Assembly (NCBI GenBank): GCA_021442155.1
Contig: CM038228.1
Span: 87,312,114 to 87,376,113 of the forward strand
Source: Cymbidium sinense
Lineage: Eukaryota > Streptophyta > Magnoliopsida > Asparagales > Orchidaceae
Length of the DNA stretch: 64,000 bases
Reading direction: 5' to 3'
Numbering within the stretch: the first letter of the stretch is position 1; every line of letters begins with the position of its first letter. Both the position numbers and the translations under genes were made by a program. The notes under the pieces are model-generated. The model saw only the letters and a list, made by a program, of their open reading frames with translations, searched no databases and was not told where the DNA came from. This document shows positions 1 through 14,689 of the stretch, one piece after another.

Positions 1-782
1 TCTACCCTATAGCCAGTAAACTACCCCTTTGGATTGGTAAATCTCAGATAGCCCAATGCCCTCGTGGCTCCTTCTTAGTGGATCCATCACACTCTGACTA
101 GGTCCATAAATCAAATCAAAATTAAATCAAATAAATTCAACCAAGCTCATATCCTCAGCAGGTATGCCCTCAAAATAAATTAAATCTAATTTAATCTCCC
201 AGTGGAGTCAAATCACATTCCTCCCCCAATGGAGCCCAAATTAAATCAAATTCAAACAAACAAATCAATTTCAAAATTTAAAATAAATCAAATCAAATAA
301 AAACAAATCAATGAAATTCCAGTCCCAATCTCCTATGGATTCAAGTTTATATCCCCAATGGATATGCCCCCAAGTTAAAACATACTAAAACAAATCAAAT
401 TCAAATATGTACCCTAAGGGGATAGCTCAAACTCGTGTCCCTAGCAAATAGTTCACACCTCAATCCTCATCGGATTTCCTTCTTTTATGCCCTTGGCATT
501 AACCTATCTCATATCATATCTAATGCATGTGTAAATCCCCAGCGGATCTCTCTTCATGTCCTTGTCATGAAATTCTTTCAAACTAAATCAACTTGGCTCT
601 CATATGCCCTTAGCATGAGATGAGTTGCATTGCACTAAGATCGTGATTCTATCTACCTCTTGGGTTTAGGTATATATCACTTTCGTTTATGCTTATAATC
701 TTTCAGACATTGTTGATCATCTCGGTCAACATAATATATATGGTGTGCCCCTTAATTACACCACACCTATTGGGGGTCCTTT
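1..782. repeat. Unassigned repeat-like DNA, no gene
   Basis: No coding region is supported. The stretch has low complexity and is rich in AAATCAAAT-type runs. Every 25-100 bases it carries a degenerate motif of the form CCCCA-(A/G)-(T/C)-GGAT or CCCAGTGGAG, for example near 201, 225, 352, 465 and 536. The only open frame, at 435, has no recognisable domain. It lies directly against the end of the LTR-like copy that starts at 783, so it is probably the flank or part of another retroelement. Confidence 0.4.
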
Positions 783-2866
783 TGTTGACCTCACTTTTGG
801 AGTGATAACTCAATCTTCCCATCTTAGATTTAGGAGACTTCTAGACACTAAGAGCTCCTCAGTCATAGGCATTTCTAGGACTAAGTGAACACTTAACTTA
901 AGCCTAGAGATTTAGGAGGAGTAGCCATAGGGTTTAGATCATGCCTTTGGGATTAGGATAACTTACCTACCCTATAGCCTAAACCTAATTTATGTCTACC
1001 TCCATAGCCTAAATCAAACCTCAAATTTAATATAATTTCAAATCCACATAACTAAACTCCAATCGAATCTTAAATCAAATTCAATCAATCTTTTCTAAGA
1101 CCAAGATTCAAACTATGGACTTAACCAAATCCCATCAAATCAAATTCAATTAATTTTCTCTCAAATCAACTTAATCCTTCATTCATCATTCCAAACCATA
1201 TCCAAATCTATAATCAAATTAATCAAGCCAAAATTAAACCAACTTAACTCATTTGACCCAAAATACCTAAATGAGATAAAATCCATTCAAATTCAAATCA
1301 ATTACAACCAACGCTATAAACCAATTCCAAACCAATATTCAAACTTAACTAAACTTAAATCAAACCTTGATCAATTCATTTTAGCCCGATTGGTCCACTT
1401 GACCCAAAGTGACTAATTTGACCAATTTGAGTCAACTTTGAATCCAACCCAAATTAGATTGAACCAAGCTATCCAAACCCTTAAATGATAATTGTTGATC
1501 ATCCTTAATTGATCAATTGCCATCAATTGGGTCAAACCAAATTAATTTGGTCATTTGATCAAATCAACCCATTTAACCTACATGAACCAAATCAATCAAA
1601 TCTCATCCTAAGCCAAATTAATTGAAACCAATAATTCATACCAACCTATAATCAATCCTTGAATATGACTTGACCATCAATTGAGCCAAACCAAACCCAA
1701 TTAGTCCTCTTGACCCAAGTTGACCCAATTTGACCTAAAGGGCCAAATTGGGTTAAATCAAAATCCAACCCAAATTGATTATAATCAATGGCTCAAGTTC
1801 ATTCCAAATTGATTATAATTGAGGCCTTGATTGAACCTAATTTGATCAATTGAATTGACCCATTTAGCCCAAAATAACCTAGAGGGTCAATTTGGGTTAA
1901 ACCATTTCCAAATCTAAATTGATTCAAACTAAATCCTATAATCATCTTCAATTGATCAATCAAACATGAACCAATGCCTAACCCAAGCCAATTTATCCAA
2001 TTTGATCAAATTGGTCAACTTGACCCATTTGAACTCAAATGGATCAAATCAAACTCTATGCCAAATTAAACCAAACTAATCACACCAAAATACTCCAAAT
2101 ACCATTTTGAACTTGACTCAACTCTTTGTTTGACCCGATTTGATCAATTGGTCAACCTAACTCAATCTAGTCCAATTTGACCTACATGGCTCATATTGAG
2201 CCAAACCCATTCAAACCAAGCCCAAACCCAATGAAACCTAGCATGACCCATGCTTGGCTTACCTTGGGTCATCCCAAAACTAACCCAACCCAATTGGGAC
2301 TTGATTTGACCCATTATGCATTGGATAAAACCCTCCACATAAGACAAAATCCACATTTGGGTGGTCAACTACCCTCTTTTGCATTTGGCAGCCACCCAAA
2401 GCTTAGAATGGAAACTTACCTAGGTGGCCAACCTAACCCATAGTGGCTAAGTCATCCATAGACCAAGGGGAGGTGAGTTAACCTTACTCCCTCATTGGCC
2501 AAGCCTAAACATGGGAGATCTCAAGCCACCAACCTTAGCCCCTTGCCAACCAAACTGAGCCACCTCAGCTTGGTCCTGTCCCCTCCATCCACCTGCGATG
2601 ACCAGACGGCCAAAATGGTAGAGCCAATCATGGCCATATGACCCATGGGAGGAGGGGATATACCCCCCTCATTTGATTAAAACTAAGGCATTGAACCTTT
2701 AGAGAGCCCTAGCCACTTGGAATAAACTCCCTAGAGCCATTTCCAAGTTTCCAATCCTCCCTATCACTGGAGAGGACAAAACTGAGCCTTCCTGAGGTTG
2801 AACTCCATCCAACTCCACCAATACTCAACCCCATTCAAAACTGAGCCTTCCGCTTGATCAAGATGT
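783..2866 (-). mobile_element. LTR-like repeat copy A, truncated, minus strand
   Basis: This is the 3' end of the same long repeat seen complete at 37606-45900 and 49561-57728. Its edge at 783 begins TGTTGACCTCAC, which is the inverse complement of the end of the plus-strand copy at 45900. The next 200 bases match 49561-49760 closely, with shared 'agagctcc/agagttcc', 'gtgaacacttaac' and 'ccatag' blocks. The middle, 1380-2320, is crowded with TTGACC and CAATTTGG words. The copy is cut near 2866, where a different repeat begins. Open frames at 2162-2443 lie within this low-complexity DNA and are not considered genes. Confidence 0.75.
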
Positions 2867-3400
2867 GAAACCTCTCTCCACCCCTTTTCGCAGTTTTGGC
2901 CTACAAGGCCCTCCATCTCCTCTTTTGCTTTATCTTTCCTCTCTTCTACCTCTGACTCTAGCTCTCTGGCTAGACTTTCACTCTTTGTCTACCTCCCTCA
3001 AATTTTCTATTTGAGGTTTGTTATTCGAAGCTCTCTTAAGTTATATATTAATTTTCAAAATTATGGGAATAGATTGCATCGGTGGATTCGGAGATTTCAA
3101 TAATCATTTTATGAAAAATATTTAATAAAAATAGTGTCTCAATAAATTGTAAAATTGAGGAAAAAATTAGTGAAATTTGATAGCATTAATATTAAAACTA
3201 CTAAATTTATTTTTAAATAAAAATAAATTAAAATTAAATTTTTATTTATATATACATATATTTAAAAATTTATTAAAATTAAATTTTGATTTGTTTTGAA
3301 TTATTAGATTTATTGTAAAATAATTATAATATGAAATTTAATTAAGTGATTAATTATTATTATAATAATTTTGTATTATTAATTTAATTAAGTGATTTCT
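2861..3400 (+). repeat. Single copy of gene-derived segment (no insertions)
   Basis: This segment matches 8444-8596 joined to 15864-16230. It starts with the CT-rich block 'gaaacctctctcc' and continues through 'aaattttctatttgagg' into 'ttattcgaagctctcttaa', an ATG at 3063 and AT-rich sequence to about 3395. In the other plus-strand copy the same stretch is interrupted after ATTTRAGG by a 7.3-kb insertion, so this copy shows the empty site. The CT-rich, 5'-leader-like part followed by an ATG suggests that it derives from the first exon of a host gene. I do not recognise the gene. Confidence 0.75.
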
Positions 3401-6004
<2,604 letters not shown>

Positions 6005-6358
6005 CTTTTTTTTTTTTTTTGGAAAGGCCTTAAAGTTTAGGCATTTCTTTACAATTATATAAACCAGAAAGGTCAAAAAAGACCTAATTTGGGAATTATC
6101 AATCTAAAGTTTTTAAGCATCTTTATCCAATTAAAATATACTTTCAAGTTTTGTTAATATTCTTCAGTAACAGATTTTATCCTCTTGAGGAAACTAAACA
6201 AGATTAGCATAGCTTAAAAGTAAATTTTAAATGAATATGGATGCATATAAGCTTAAGAGTCAGTCATAAGTCTCAAGCTAGTTTTTTTTTTTTTTAATTT
6301 TTGAGTTTATTATAATTGTGAAGAAATGCTTAAACTCTAAAACCTTTCCAAAAAAAAA
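6005..6358. mobile_element. Foldback MITE-like element with poly-T/poly-A ends
   Basis: The left arm at 6005-6065 is a T run followed by GGAAAGGCCTTAAAG, then TTTAGGCATTTCTTTACAAT. The right arm at 6303-6358 is its near-complement: ATTGTGAAGAAATGCTTAAA, then CTCTAAAACCTTTCC and an A run. The arms are about 50 bases long with a few mismatches, and the centre is about 240 AT-rich bases. There is no coding capacity. Length and structure fit a miniature inverted-repeat element. No clear target duplication is visible, so the superfamily is open. Confidence 0.6.
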
Positions 6359-6945
6359 GAAAGGTCAAGAAGATAAAATTTGTAAATTCACTTGACTAAA
6401 TTATTAAATTATATTAAAATTTATTTATTATCCTCAAACACATAATGTGCCATTTTATGCCTTATGTGACCAACAAATCTCTCTTTTTAATAATAATATT
6501 GGATCTAATTTTCCCTAATAGGATAAGAAGCATAAAGCTTCTCTTTAAAAAAAATCCACATTAAATTTTAGGCATGTGGTAGCTTCCCATAAAAAAGATT
6601 AATTTAAGCCAACTTAAAGCATATTTACTCATGCATCTCATTTATCACATGAATCTATCAACATTTCAATATTACAATCATAAAATATCATTGTATATAA
6701 TGATATATTGACATTGCTCCTTTTGGCATCATAAAAGGATAAATGCTTAAAGGGCAAAAGAGCACCACATTAAAAAAAATACTTTTTTTTTGCAAATATT
6801 TAATACCATAAAAAAATATAATCCTACATTAAATTTCTCAAAAACATGAAAGGAAAATTATAAAGGGTGATTCAAATAACATTTAAGTTCACTACATCAA
6901 TCACATATTCATGTAAGTTAAAAAATAAAGGTATTAGAATGTTAT
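6359..6945. other. AT-rich spacer, nothing recognised
   Basis: AT-rich DNA with no supported gene or repeat boundary. Confidence 0.5.
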
Positions 6946-7520
6946 CACTACTAGAATAAAACTATTTTTTTTTGACATAAAATTCTTCATCACATTTATG
7001 CGATATAATTGTTCTCTTGTAGTATGCTATTACAATTTTATTTGATTTTTTTTATTTATGTATTGTGTTACTGATTTTCATTATAAATAAGATAAGGACT
7101 TGCTCTTAAATTTTATTCCTACCACAACTTGTAATGAAGAAAAAAAATCATTTGATAATTTTTCTTTAACTCTTTTTTCTTTTGGTATTTACTCATTTGC
7201 TAATTACATGTACCTTTTGTACATTGCATATGGCTCTATAATAGAATTTTGAAAAATCAATTCTATCAAAATGATTAAATAGAACTTATCTGATCCAGAT
7301 AGTTAAATTATCCATTTATCATCCTTTTTTGTTTTTTTAAACTCTTTCTCTCATAATATAAAAATAAGAAAGACACTTTTTGTATAGATAAATAATGATT
7401 TATGACATTAAAATTGTCTCTTACTTGACACATAAAATCAAATTGAGAATAATTCGTCTTTCTTACTACTATCTTGATACAAAATTTTATGTCAGAAAAA
7501 ATAATAATAATGATTTGTTC
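6946..7520. mobile_element. Possible CACTA-type short element
   Basis: At 6946 the sequence begins CACTACTAGAATAAAACT, followed by a T run and 'gacataaaattcttcatc'. This is how the termini of plant CACTA (En/Spm) elements typically begin. An inverted partial match, 'gatacaaaattttatgtcag' followed by an A run, lies near 7475-7500. The outer end of the right terminus is not convincing, and I see no 3-bp target duplication. It may be a decayed non-autonomous element. Confidence 0.3.
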
Positions 7521-7899
7521 AGATCAAACTCGAAGTACCATGTTATTATTACTTCTTTATTTATTTCATATTTAATACAAACTTTTTATTATTATTGTAT
7601 GCAATGATAGTAGCCATGCAAAAGCTATTTTTAAAGTACCATTTTACTTAAAGTGTGTTACTTAATCATCACTATCATCATGCCATTTTAATTGGATGGG
7701 TGTTCTTACTTATCAAATGCTACAAAGACTGCCATAGTTTTAATCATTTTCTTGAACCACCATTTCAAAGTCAGGTGATTATCGACCAGGGGATTACTGC
7801 ATTCGAGTGCTGAAATTAACTATAATTACACTTCAACTGCAGTTAACTACAAGTAGAGTTACTCAGTTAACTATTATTGTAATTATAGTTATTGCAGTT
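7521..7899. other. AT-rich spacer, nothing recognised
   Basis: No gene or repeat boundary is seen. A small symmetric run of 'aactgcagttaactac' and 'agttaactattattgtaatt' lies at 7835-7890. Confidence 0.5.
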
Positions 7900-8596
7900 T
7901 ACCGATAGGAGATGGAGGTATCCACCTCGCCGCCCCTTCGGCTTCTTTGTTTCGTGATTTCCGAGATTTCCTTGGTTCAGTGCTTGATCGACGCGGGCTT
8001 AGGAGAGCATTCTCCCTCTGAGCTGGTATCCGCCTTCATCATGGTGGCGATCGAGCTCGGAGGTAGCCTTTTTGGAGACCTTATTGACGGTGGTCGATTC
8101 ATATGACACGGTTTGGTTCGGGCAATTGAGGACGCCGTTATGCGCCGTAGGAATTCCATCTTCCTCCTCCAACGCCGCCGCCGCCGCCGTCGCCGCTATG
8201 GTGCAATCCTCTGATCCTCTGGGCATCTGTAAGCTGAGTCCTAATCTAAGATCCAGATTGACAGCATTACTATTGTAACTTTCATTTGGTCATGCTTCGT
8301 TTTTCTGTTTCCCCTGTGCTCTCTTTCTCTTTGATATCTTGCTGCTGAACCACCGTCAACAGTCTGCGTCGTGGAAGAGCCGGTGCGCGCAGAGAGAAGG
8401 GAAGACGGCAGCAGCGCAGGGAAGAAGAAGACAGCGGAGACGAGATTTGAAACCTCTCTCCACCCCTTTCGTAGTTCTCGGCCTACAAGCTCCTCCCTCT
8501 CCTCTTTTGCTTTCTCTTTCCTCTCTTCCACCTCTGACTCTGGCTCTCTGGCTAGACTTTCGCTCTTGTCTACTCCCTCAAATTTTCTATTTAAGG
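7900..8596 (+). repeat. Left arm of inverted duplication (gene-derived)
   Basis: The segment is GC- and CT-rich compared with its surroundings. From about 8040 it is inversely repeated at 23180-23650. Shared blocks include 'ttattgacggt', 'aaggtttggttcgg'/'acggtttggttcgg', 'atgcgccgtaggaattcc', the 'gtgcgcgcagaga' region and the CT-rich leader. A GCC trinucleotide run lies at 8170-8195. Read outward on the minus strand, 8226-7980 gives a polar frame whose counterpart in the right arm is also partly open. This hints that the arms include an exon of an unknown gene. Neither arm has a full open frame, so I treat both as captured or decayed gene fragments. Confidence 0.65.
8589..8596. repeat. 8-bp target duplication, left (ATTTAAGG)
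   Basis: ATTTAAGG lies immediately before the TAGGGGTG terminus and is matched at 15856-15863 by ATTTGAGG (7 of 8). The uninterrupted copy near 3020 reads ATTTGAGG. Confidence 0.85.
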
Positions 8597-8634
8597 TAGG
8601 GGTGTGCGTTTGTTTGATTTGGGCGGATTGGATA

Positions 8635-8643
8635 ATAAATTTT
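8635..8643. repeat. 9-bp target duplication, left (ATAAATTTT)
   Basis: Perfect direct repeat with 15412-15420, abutting the GGCCAAA terminus of MULE-1. Confidence 0.93.
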
Positions 8644-8703
8644 GGCCAAAATTTTAAATTAAGCATGATTAGTAATTTAATTAGGTAATTAGGCAGCATA
8701 AAA
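8644..8703 (+). repeat. MULE-1 left terminal inverted repeat
   Basis: Close to 60 bases pairing with 15350-15411. The only clear differences are one or two bases in the outer A/T run and a G/A change in the middle. Confidence 0.92.
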
Positions 8704-9530
8704 AAAATATATAATAGCGTCAGGCCTACCGACTGGATGCGTGACTCACGATCAACTCATCCCTAATTTAGAAACCCGATCACAAGCTCGGTTTTCTCTT
8801 CTCTCGATCCACCGTCGTTTTCGCCTGATCTCCAAGAATGCCGGTGTACGGCCGGAGCCACGCCGTGAAAGTCGACGTCGGTGAAGTAGCTTTTGGAGGA
8901 TTATTTTTGTATTTAGGTATTTCTAACCTAAGCGAAAAAAAAATGTATAATGTCGTTATGAGTTTATTTGGTTTGTTTAATTTATTATGATATTCATAGG
9001 GAAATTTGTGATGGATCTCATTTTGTGAGCAATTTTTTTTAAGGAAAGCTTCAATTTTTGCGCAATTTTTTTTTGATTTAGGAAGTGTGTATGTGTAGTT
9101 TAATTTGGTGTTATGAAGATCTTTAATTGTATTAGGCGCATATGTGGTGATTCATGTTCGTTAAAAAAGTTAAATCATGCTTGATCTTTCTTTGAATATC
9201 TTCATGTGTGATATTTTTTTGGCAAAGGAGGTGCGTGGTGTTATAAAGATTTGTTTTACTGAATATCTTCAATCTGATTAATGCAAAATAGAATGATTGG
9301 CTTTTATAAGTGTGACGTTGCATAAATTGGTTGTTGTCACATTACAGTATTTGGATTTTATTTGTCACATTGCATAGTTGGATTTTATTTGTTATCTTTG
9401 AAATATTAGGATCAGTGTGATTGCTTGAATGCGTAAGTATTTCATCATCTTTGTCAAATATTAATGCAAGATTTTTTGCGTAATAGGTAGCGGTTGAATC
9501 GGTGTTCCGTTATTACTAGCTAGTGATGAG
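8704..9530 (+). promoter_or_regulatory. MULE-1 5' region between TIR and transposase
   Basis: This contains a GC-rich patch at 8740-8890 followed by AT-rich DNA up to the transposase remnant. The position corresponds to the promoter and leader of the element. MULE-2 has a similar GC-rich patch at 22745-22900. No confident TATA box can be singled out. Confidence 0.4.
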
Positions 9531-11920
9531 TTGAATCTTGTATGTATTGTTCTTTATTATGATGGTGAACTCAGAGTAAGTGATGAGTTCATTCCAACAT
9601 ATATTGGTGGGAGAAATCGTCCAATCCAAATTTCACGACGGATTAAATTTGAGGAATTACAGAAAAGAGTTATGAGGTCGTTGAAGTTAGATCCATCAAA
9701 ATTCTCTGTTAATCTGGTGGGTCGTTTTCCTATTGGAACTGGATTTATTGCAACACACATTAATGATGATGAAGTTTGTGAGGCTATTATTAATGCATGT
9801 TCCACTATGTGGTGTATGTCAATTTGAGGAACTCCATGTGGAGATAGGGAGGTTAGCAATATAGTCGGCCGTCAAAGATGGAATCACCGATTACATAACA
9901 CCACCTCCTCGAGATAAGTACCGGGAAATATATGAGGGCGAGAGAAAATAATTATTTTACTGGCATAAGCTCTGCTCATATGGGTGACCCAGGTGACCCT
10001 CAAGGTAATGATGCGAACCCACCATCTGATGTAAATGTTGAATATGAAACTATGCTTAGTGGAGATAGTAGTGATGAGGATGACGACGATTATATTGACT
10101 CGGAGCGGGCTGATTTAAGGGCAGCAGAACCATCCCATATGGTCAGAGATTTGATTGTCGATTACTCAATGAGAACGTGTCATACTGAGGAGCATTTGAT
10201 ACATAATAATGATTATATCGTAGTGCTCAAACCAGAGAATGGGATGAAGACCTTGCATTTGATGGCCCATCGATGATTCAACCTTCAAGAAGAATTGCAT
10301 CCCAGATGAATTAGTGGAAGGTATGTGCTTTCATGATAAGAAGCGATTGCAATTTCTTATTGGTGGTCGATTATAAATAATGTTGAATATGTATGTTATC
10401 TACCTCAAATCAAGATTCTTGTTGTTCGCCATTCGACCGGTGAGACCATGTTTGTGGCGTTTACATACACCTTTCGATTAAGAGGTTGGGTGAAACTTGG
10501 AATTAGTTAGGCTCTCTCATGGTGTAGTCACTCAATTCTTAATCTTTGGACACGAGCACACATCACAATTTATAAGTTATTTCATCCACCCTGCAATCAG
10601 GCGTCAGTTGGATCTGAAGCCCAGGGAGATCATAGGCCGTATAGAGTTGAAGTTCAATATAAGAGTGTCTTATATGAAGGCTTGGGATGCACGACGAAAA
10701 GCAGTTAAGGCTATTTTTGATAGTTGGGAGGAATCTTATAGATTTTTGGGAAAATATATGGCTGCTGTTTGCACATCTATGCGTTCTATATCAGAAGTCC
10801 ACGAAATCGAATAGATTCCAATGACATTACGTCGTTTGAAAGGTTGGTTGATATTGTCGCCCGTTGTGTCTTGATGGGACTTTTCTCAGGTAAGTCTGAG
10901 GCACTCTACTTATCTTTGTTGGGATCGACCAACAATGGGTTGTTCCGGCCTTCGATTGTTGAATTAAGTGAGTCTTGGATTTGGTTTTCGCACTCTTGAG
11001 GACTTGATCCCATTAGTGTCTCATGAGGGTGATCTATGCTTCATCTCGAGATAGACATGCAGTTTAGGTAGAAATCTTCCCATGGGCACATCGCTTACAT
11101 GCGCCATTTGAGGAGAACTTCAAAAGAGCGATCGATAACTTCGGCATAGCTGATGTAGAATTCATGTGTCAGAAAATGTACGTTGCAGGAAACACAGATG
11201 ACATCCGAATTTTCAAAAGACACATGTCAGACATTAAGAATATTAAGCGGGGAGACATCTGGCTAGTTTCAAGGATGTTCAATAGATGGACTCATGATAG
11301 CAGTGCAGCGATATGATGACAAATGCAGAGTGCTTCAGTGCTTAAACGTGCACGTGGCTTACCTATTCAAGCCCTGATTATGGCAGTGTACTATAATATA
11401 GTTTTCCTTTTCATGAAACGTCTTGAAACGGCTACCACTCTAGAAAGGCAACAAGAAAACTTATTTTTCCCTCGCATTAAAGCTACACTAATTGCTAATG
11501 AATACGAGGCACGAAGATTACCTGAACCTGTTAGGATTAGCGTAATGCAGTATCAAGTGTTTGATGTCGACCTACAAAAGAAGTTTCGAGAACTATGACG
11601 CAAGTGTATGCGTGTAGACAATACGGTCTTATCACCTACCTTGTCCAGCGTGATTGCAATTTTGAGCCGCCACCTAAACCACGCGGTATGTCTCTGTACT
11701 ATAGCTTGCGTATATTAGCACCTACCGGGAGTTCATGTAATGATCGGAGGTGGGCGGATCACATCACAGAAGGCAGTTATGAAACTTATAACCCACCTAA
11801 TATTAAGCGAAAGTCTGGAAGGCCAAGGCAAGCGATTTAAAATACCATGGATGAGAACATTCCTAAAGTTCCGAGTGTCTTGTTTATAAGACTGGGCATA
11901 ATAGGTCAATGTGTCCTCGA
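9531..11920 (+). pseudogene. Decayed MULE (MURA-type) transposase
   Basis: The coding remains run in several frames. The N-terminal part (9531-9827) has 'DEFIPTYIGG' and 'SRRIKFEELQKRV', as in the PB1-like start of plant MULE transposases. An acidic linker follows (9932-10276, 'DSSDEDDDDYID'), then 'GMCFHDKKRLQF'. The DNA-binding region (10497-10814) contains 'LKPREIIGRIELKFNIRVSY' and then 'MKAWDARRKA', a strong family signature. The catalytic core is damaged: the position matching 'SLDGTFLLGK' in MULE-2 reads 'VLMGLFSGK', so the first catalytic Asp is gone, and a stop follows. 'CFISR' stands for the second block, then 'KRARGLPIQALIM' (11323-11598). The CCHC knuckle near 11880 is degraded ('YKTGHNRSMC'). 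It cannot encode an active enzyme. Confidence 0.9.
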
Positions 11921-12369
11921 TTACGTGCGTAGAGTGTGATATTTTTTAAGTTAGTTGTTTGATGTCATGTTGTGTGCTTGTGCTATTGTTGTAGTAGTCT
12001 CTGTGTACTTGTGTCTCATCTATTTTGACTAGTATTTTATGTCATATTGTCTACTTGTAGTAGTCCATGTTTTATGTCATATTGTCTACTTTCAAGCGTG
12101 CATATTTTGATTAGTTTTTCTCTTTGTACTTGTTGAAAGTATATATTTCTTTGCTTAGCGTTCATAGTACACATGGTGGAAAATAAAATTATAAATCTAA
12201 AATTTAAATCTAAAATCTCTCAATTAATAGCAGTTATTTTTATAATTATTTTATGCCTTGTTATTTTTATGTATGTCTTTCTACACTGGTATTTATTTTA
12301 GTCCTCGAGCTACTAGTATTCGAATTACAATGCAATGTAATACTTTTGAAATCGACTATGTTGTTTGCT
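11921..12369. other. MULE-1 spacer between transposase and PMD gene
   Basis: T-rich DNA with a repeated 'tttatgtcatattgtctact' block (near 12040 and 12070). No coding support. It may hold the terminator of the transposase gene and the promoter of the second gene. Confidence 0.45.
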
Positions 12370-14500
12370 TCAATGGTACGTTAAGATGTCCAGTGATGAA
12401 GCCCCCGCCCCATAGGAAGGCGGCGGCCGGAGGACTCTTGTTGAGGACTACGGTCCACCACCGGCAGGGGTGCACCCTAGCATAGCTATGTTACGTGGTA
12501 GACATAGAGCGGCGCATCCTGATTTGGTACATTATTGTTTGAAGTCATTTCTATGCCAATGTATGTGTTTGTTATACTAACGTAATCTATGCATGCTCCA
12601 TTTTGATTGCAGGTTTCAGTGCTTGAGGCTGCTGTACACTTGCTGATGTTCAAGGAATGGCCTATTAATTATCCTAGATTCATGGGTGCATTGCGAGATG
12701 TCGGCTTTGACAGTGTCTCGTAGATGCAATACATTAAGCTGGATCATCACTCGACATCATTAAGAGCGGGTGCCCGTGACACATTCCACTTGGCCACTAG
12801 TGAGATGACGATCACACTACAGGATGTTGCGATGATCTTGGGCGTTCAGATAGATGGCCCTCCTCTTATTGGCAGTGTTGTCGTTGGTGGAGAGGCGGTG
12901 GCTACGTGGCGGGCCGATGTGATGAGTTGATCGGGCGCATCGAGGAACCATGTATCGTGATCCGATCCATCCACATATCACATCAGAGTTTTGGATGGGT
13001 TAGGCGCATGCATGCACGTGCTTACCGTTACGATGGCTGTGGTGGATTTTTTACAGAGATTCATACTTAGATCTACCAGAGCTCCAGTTTATATATCGAG
13101 CATACATCTTGTTTGCCATTGGTCTTTTCTTCTTCGACACTTGAGCTCAGGTCCACTGCGGTATCTACCATTACTAGAGGATATTCATTCTTTTAGGGGT
13201 TTCTCGGTGGGCTCGTGCTTATATCTTCTGAGAGTTGCATGAGGCAAGCGGCACACCAACATAGCAGGATGTATTCATTTACTACAGGTATGGGCCTGGG
13301 AGCACATTCATGTTGGCAGACCTACCTTACGTGTTCCCTATCCTGCAGACATCGATGGTCTTAGCATTGGATGTCACTGGAATGAAGGATTTGTTCGAGA
13401 AATGCCAGCATCCAACATCAGAGTATACAGGGATGAGTTGGATGGACTTCTGAGTCGATGCGAATAGCATCATTTTACTTGTTTACTCGTCATTGGATTA
13501 AAATTTTCAGAATAACTTATAATACATGTGCAGCTCATCTGGGAGTCATATGGACATCAGATCCGCATGCGCATCACAGATATATGTTTGCAGGGAGAGG
13601 AGATATATGGCAGTATCACGCTTTGTTGGAAGAGGGTAGAGTGGTACGCACTGTCATTATCGAGCAGTTCGGCCTCCCATGATTGATGTTGACTAGATCC
13701 ATCGTTTGTTCGTGTTGATGGACGAGGAAAGGTCGTCATTGATTGGGTCATGTACCACCACTCATACATTGCACGTGGGAGGCGGCGTGAGTTAGTTGTG
13801 GGTGGATTGACAAGGATGATCGAGCGGCGATCAGATTACATGAGGTGAATGCCGATCTTGGGCTTCACTTTATATCTTTGAAAGGCCGTTCGCCGACACA
13901 TCTACCCTCGTGTGCAGATGTCGATGGTAAGAATGTGGAATTACAATTTGCTTTCCTTGTTACAATGAAACCACGATATAAATTTACTTTTTTTGCGGCG
14001 TGAGAACATCCACGAATCGAGGATATATTTATATTTCGAGATGATGACGAAATTTTAAAATCCATCGGCGATTATGGCGGTAGTGGGCGAAGCGGAACAT
14101 GCATATCTCCAGCGAACTGAGGATATAGACATTCCGAGCACGCATCGGTAGAGATGCCGTCGATGGATGTGGGTCCATCATATACGCCCTGGTGGGGCAA
14201 TTATTCCATAACCACCCCATTCATATCGGGGATGCAATGTGGTCTCGAGATGAACCCATGGCATGCAGATCCACTACATATGCCGCATTCCATTCCACGA
14301 CCGCCATATGCATTATATGGTACTCATTGCCATCTCAAGCTTCGGCGAGATACCACATGTTATTGACTTGGGATGTTCGATAACCAGCGGCGGTGGGCGA
14401 GGAGGAGGACGCGCATCATTCGTGATGATCGACCACGTCGACCACCATCCCATTACACTCGGTAGCGATCGATTCCACCGCCGAACATCGGCGATAGTTG
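12370..14500 (+). pseudogene. Decayed plant mobile domain (PMD) protein of MULE-1
   Basis: The clearest match is 12724-12930. 'DTFHLATSEMTITLQDVAMI' followed by 'LGVQIDGPP' is the diagnostic PMD block ('TFHLPxGEMTxTLQDVAxLLGLPIDGPPVTG' in family members). Upstream 'SVLEAAVHLLMFKEWP' and downstream 'QVWAWEHIHVGRPTLRVPYP' fit the same domain. The tail around 14154-14383 is rich in Pro, His and Met ('MPSMDVGPSYTPWWGN'), like C-terminal linkers of these proteins. At least five frame changes or stops break it. PMD proteins (the MAIN/MAIL1 group in Arabidopsis) also occur as cargo of Mutator-like elements. The host-encoded members act in the nucleus in silencing and genome stability; what the transposon copies do is not settled. 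Confidence 0.85.
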
Positions 14501-14689
14501 TATTTTTTTTTTTAACTTTATGCCATGTGTAATTAGTGCTTTTTTTTAATTTTATGTTCACTTATTGATTCAATTTGATTGTATAATTATATTGTTGTTT
14601 GTTATCAATTTAGTTTTATTTGGTTAACTCACAACTATTTAGACTCATACAAAAAAATTTAATACACTTAGAATGTTTAATATTATCAA

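Noticed and set aside
8241..8699. 152-codon minus-strand frame with an acidic and basic coiled-coil-like middle
   Set aside because: It crosses the border of the hAT-like element and the MULE-1 terminal repeat, so it is a chance fusion of unrelated DNA. The charged part is the reverse of a CT-rich leader.
12258..12485. 75-codon plus-strand frame in MULE-1
   Set aside because: The expected PMD start lies in a different frame of the same stretch ('SDEAPAP'). This frame is a shadow.
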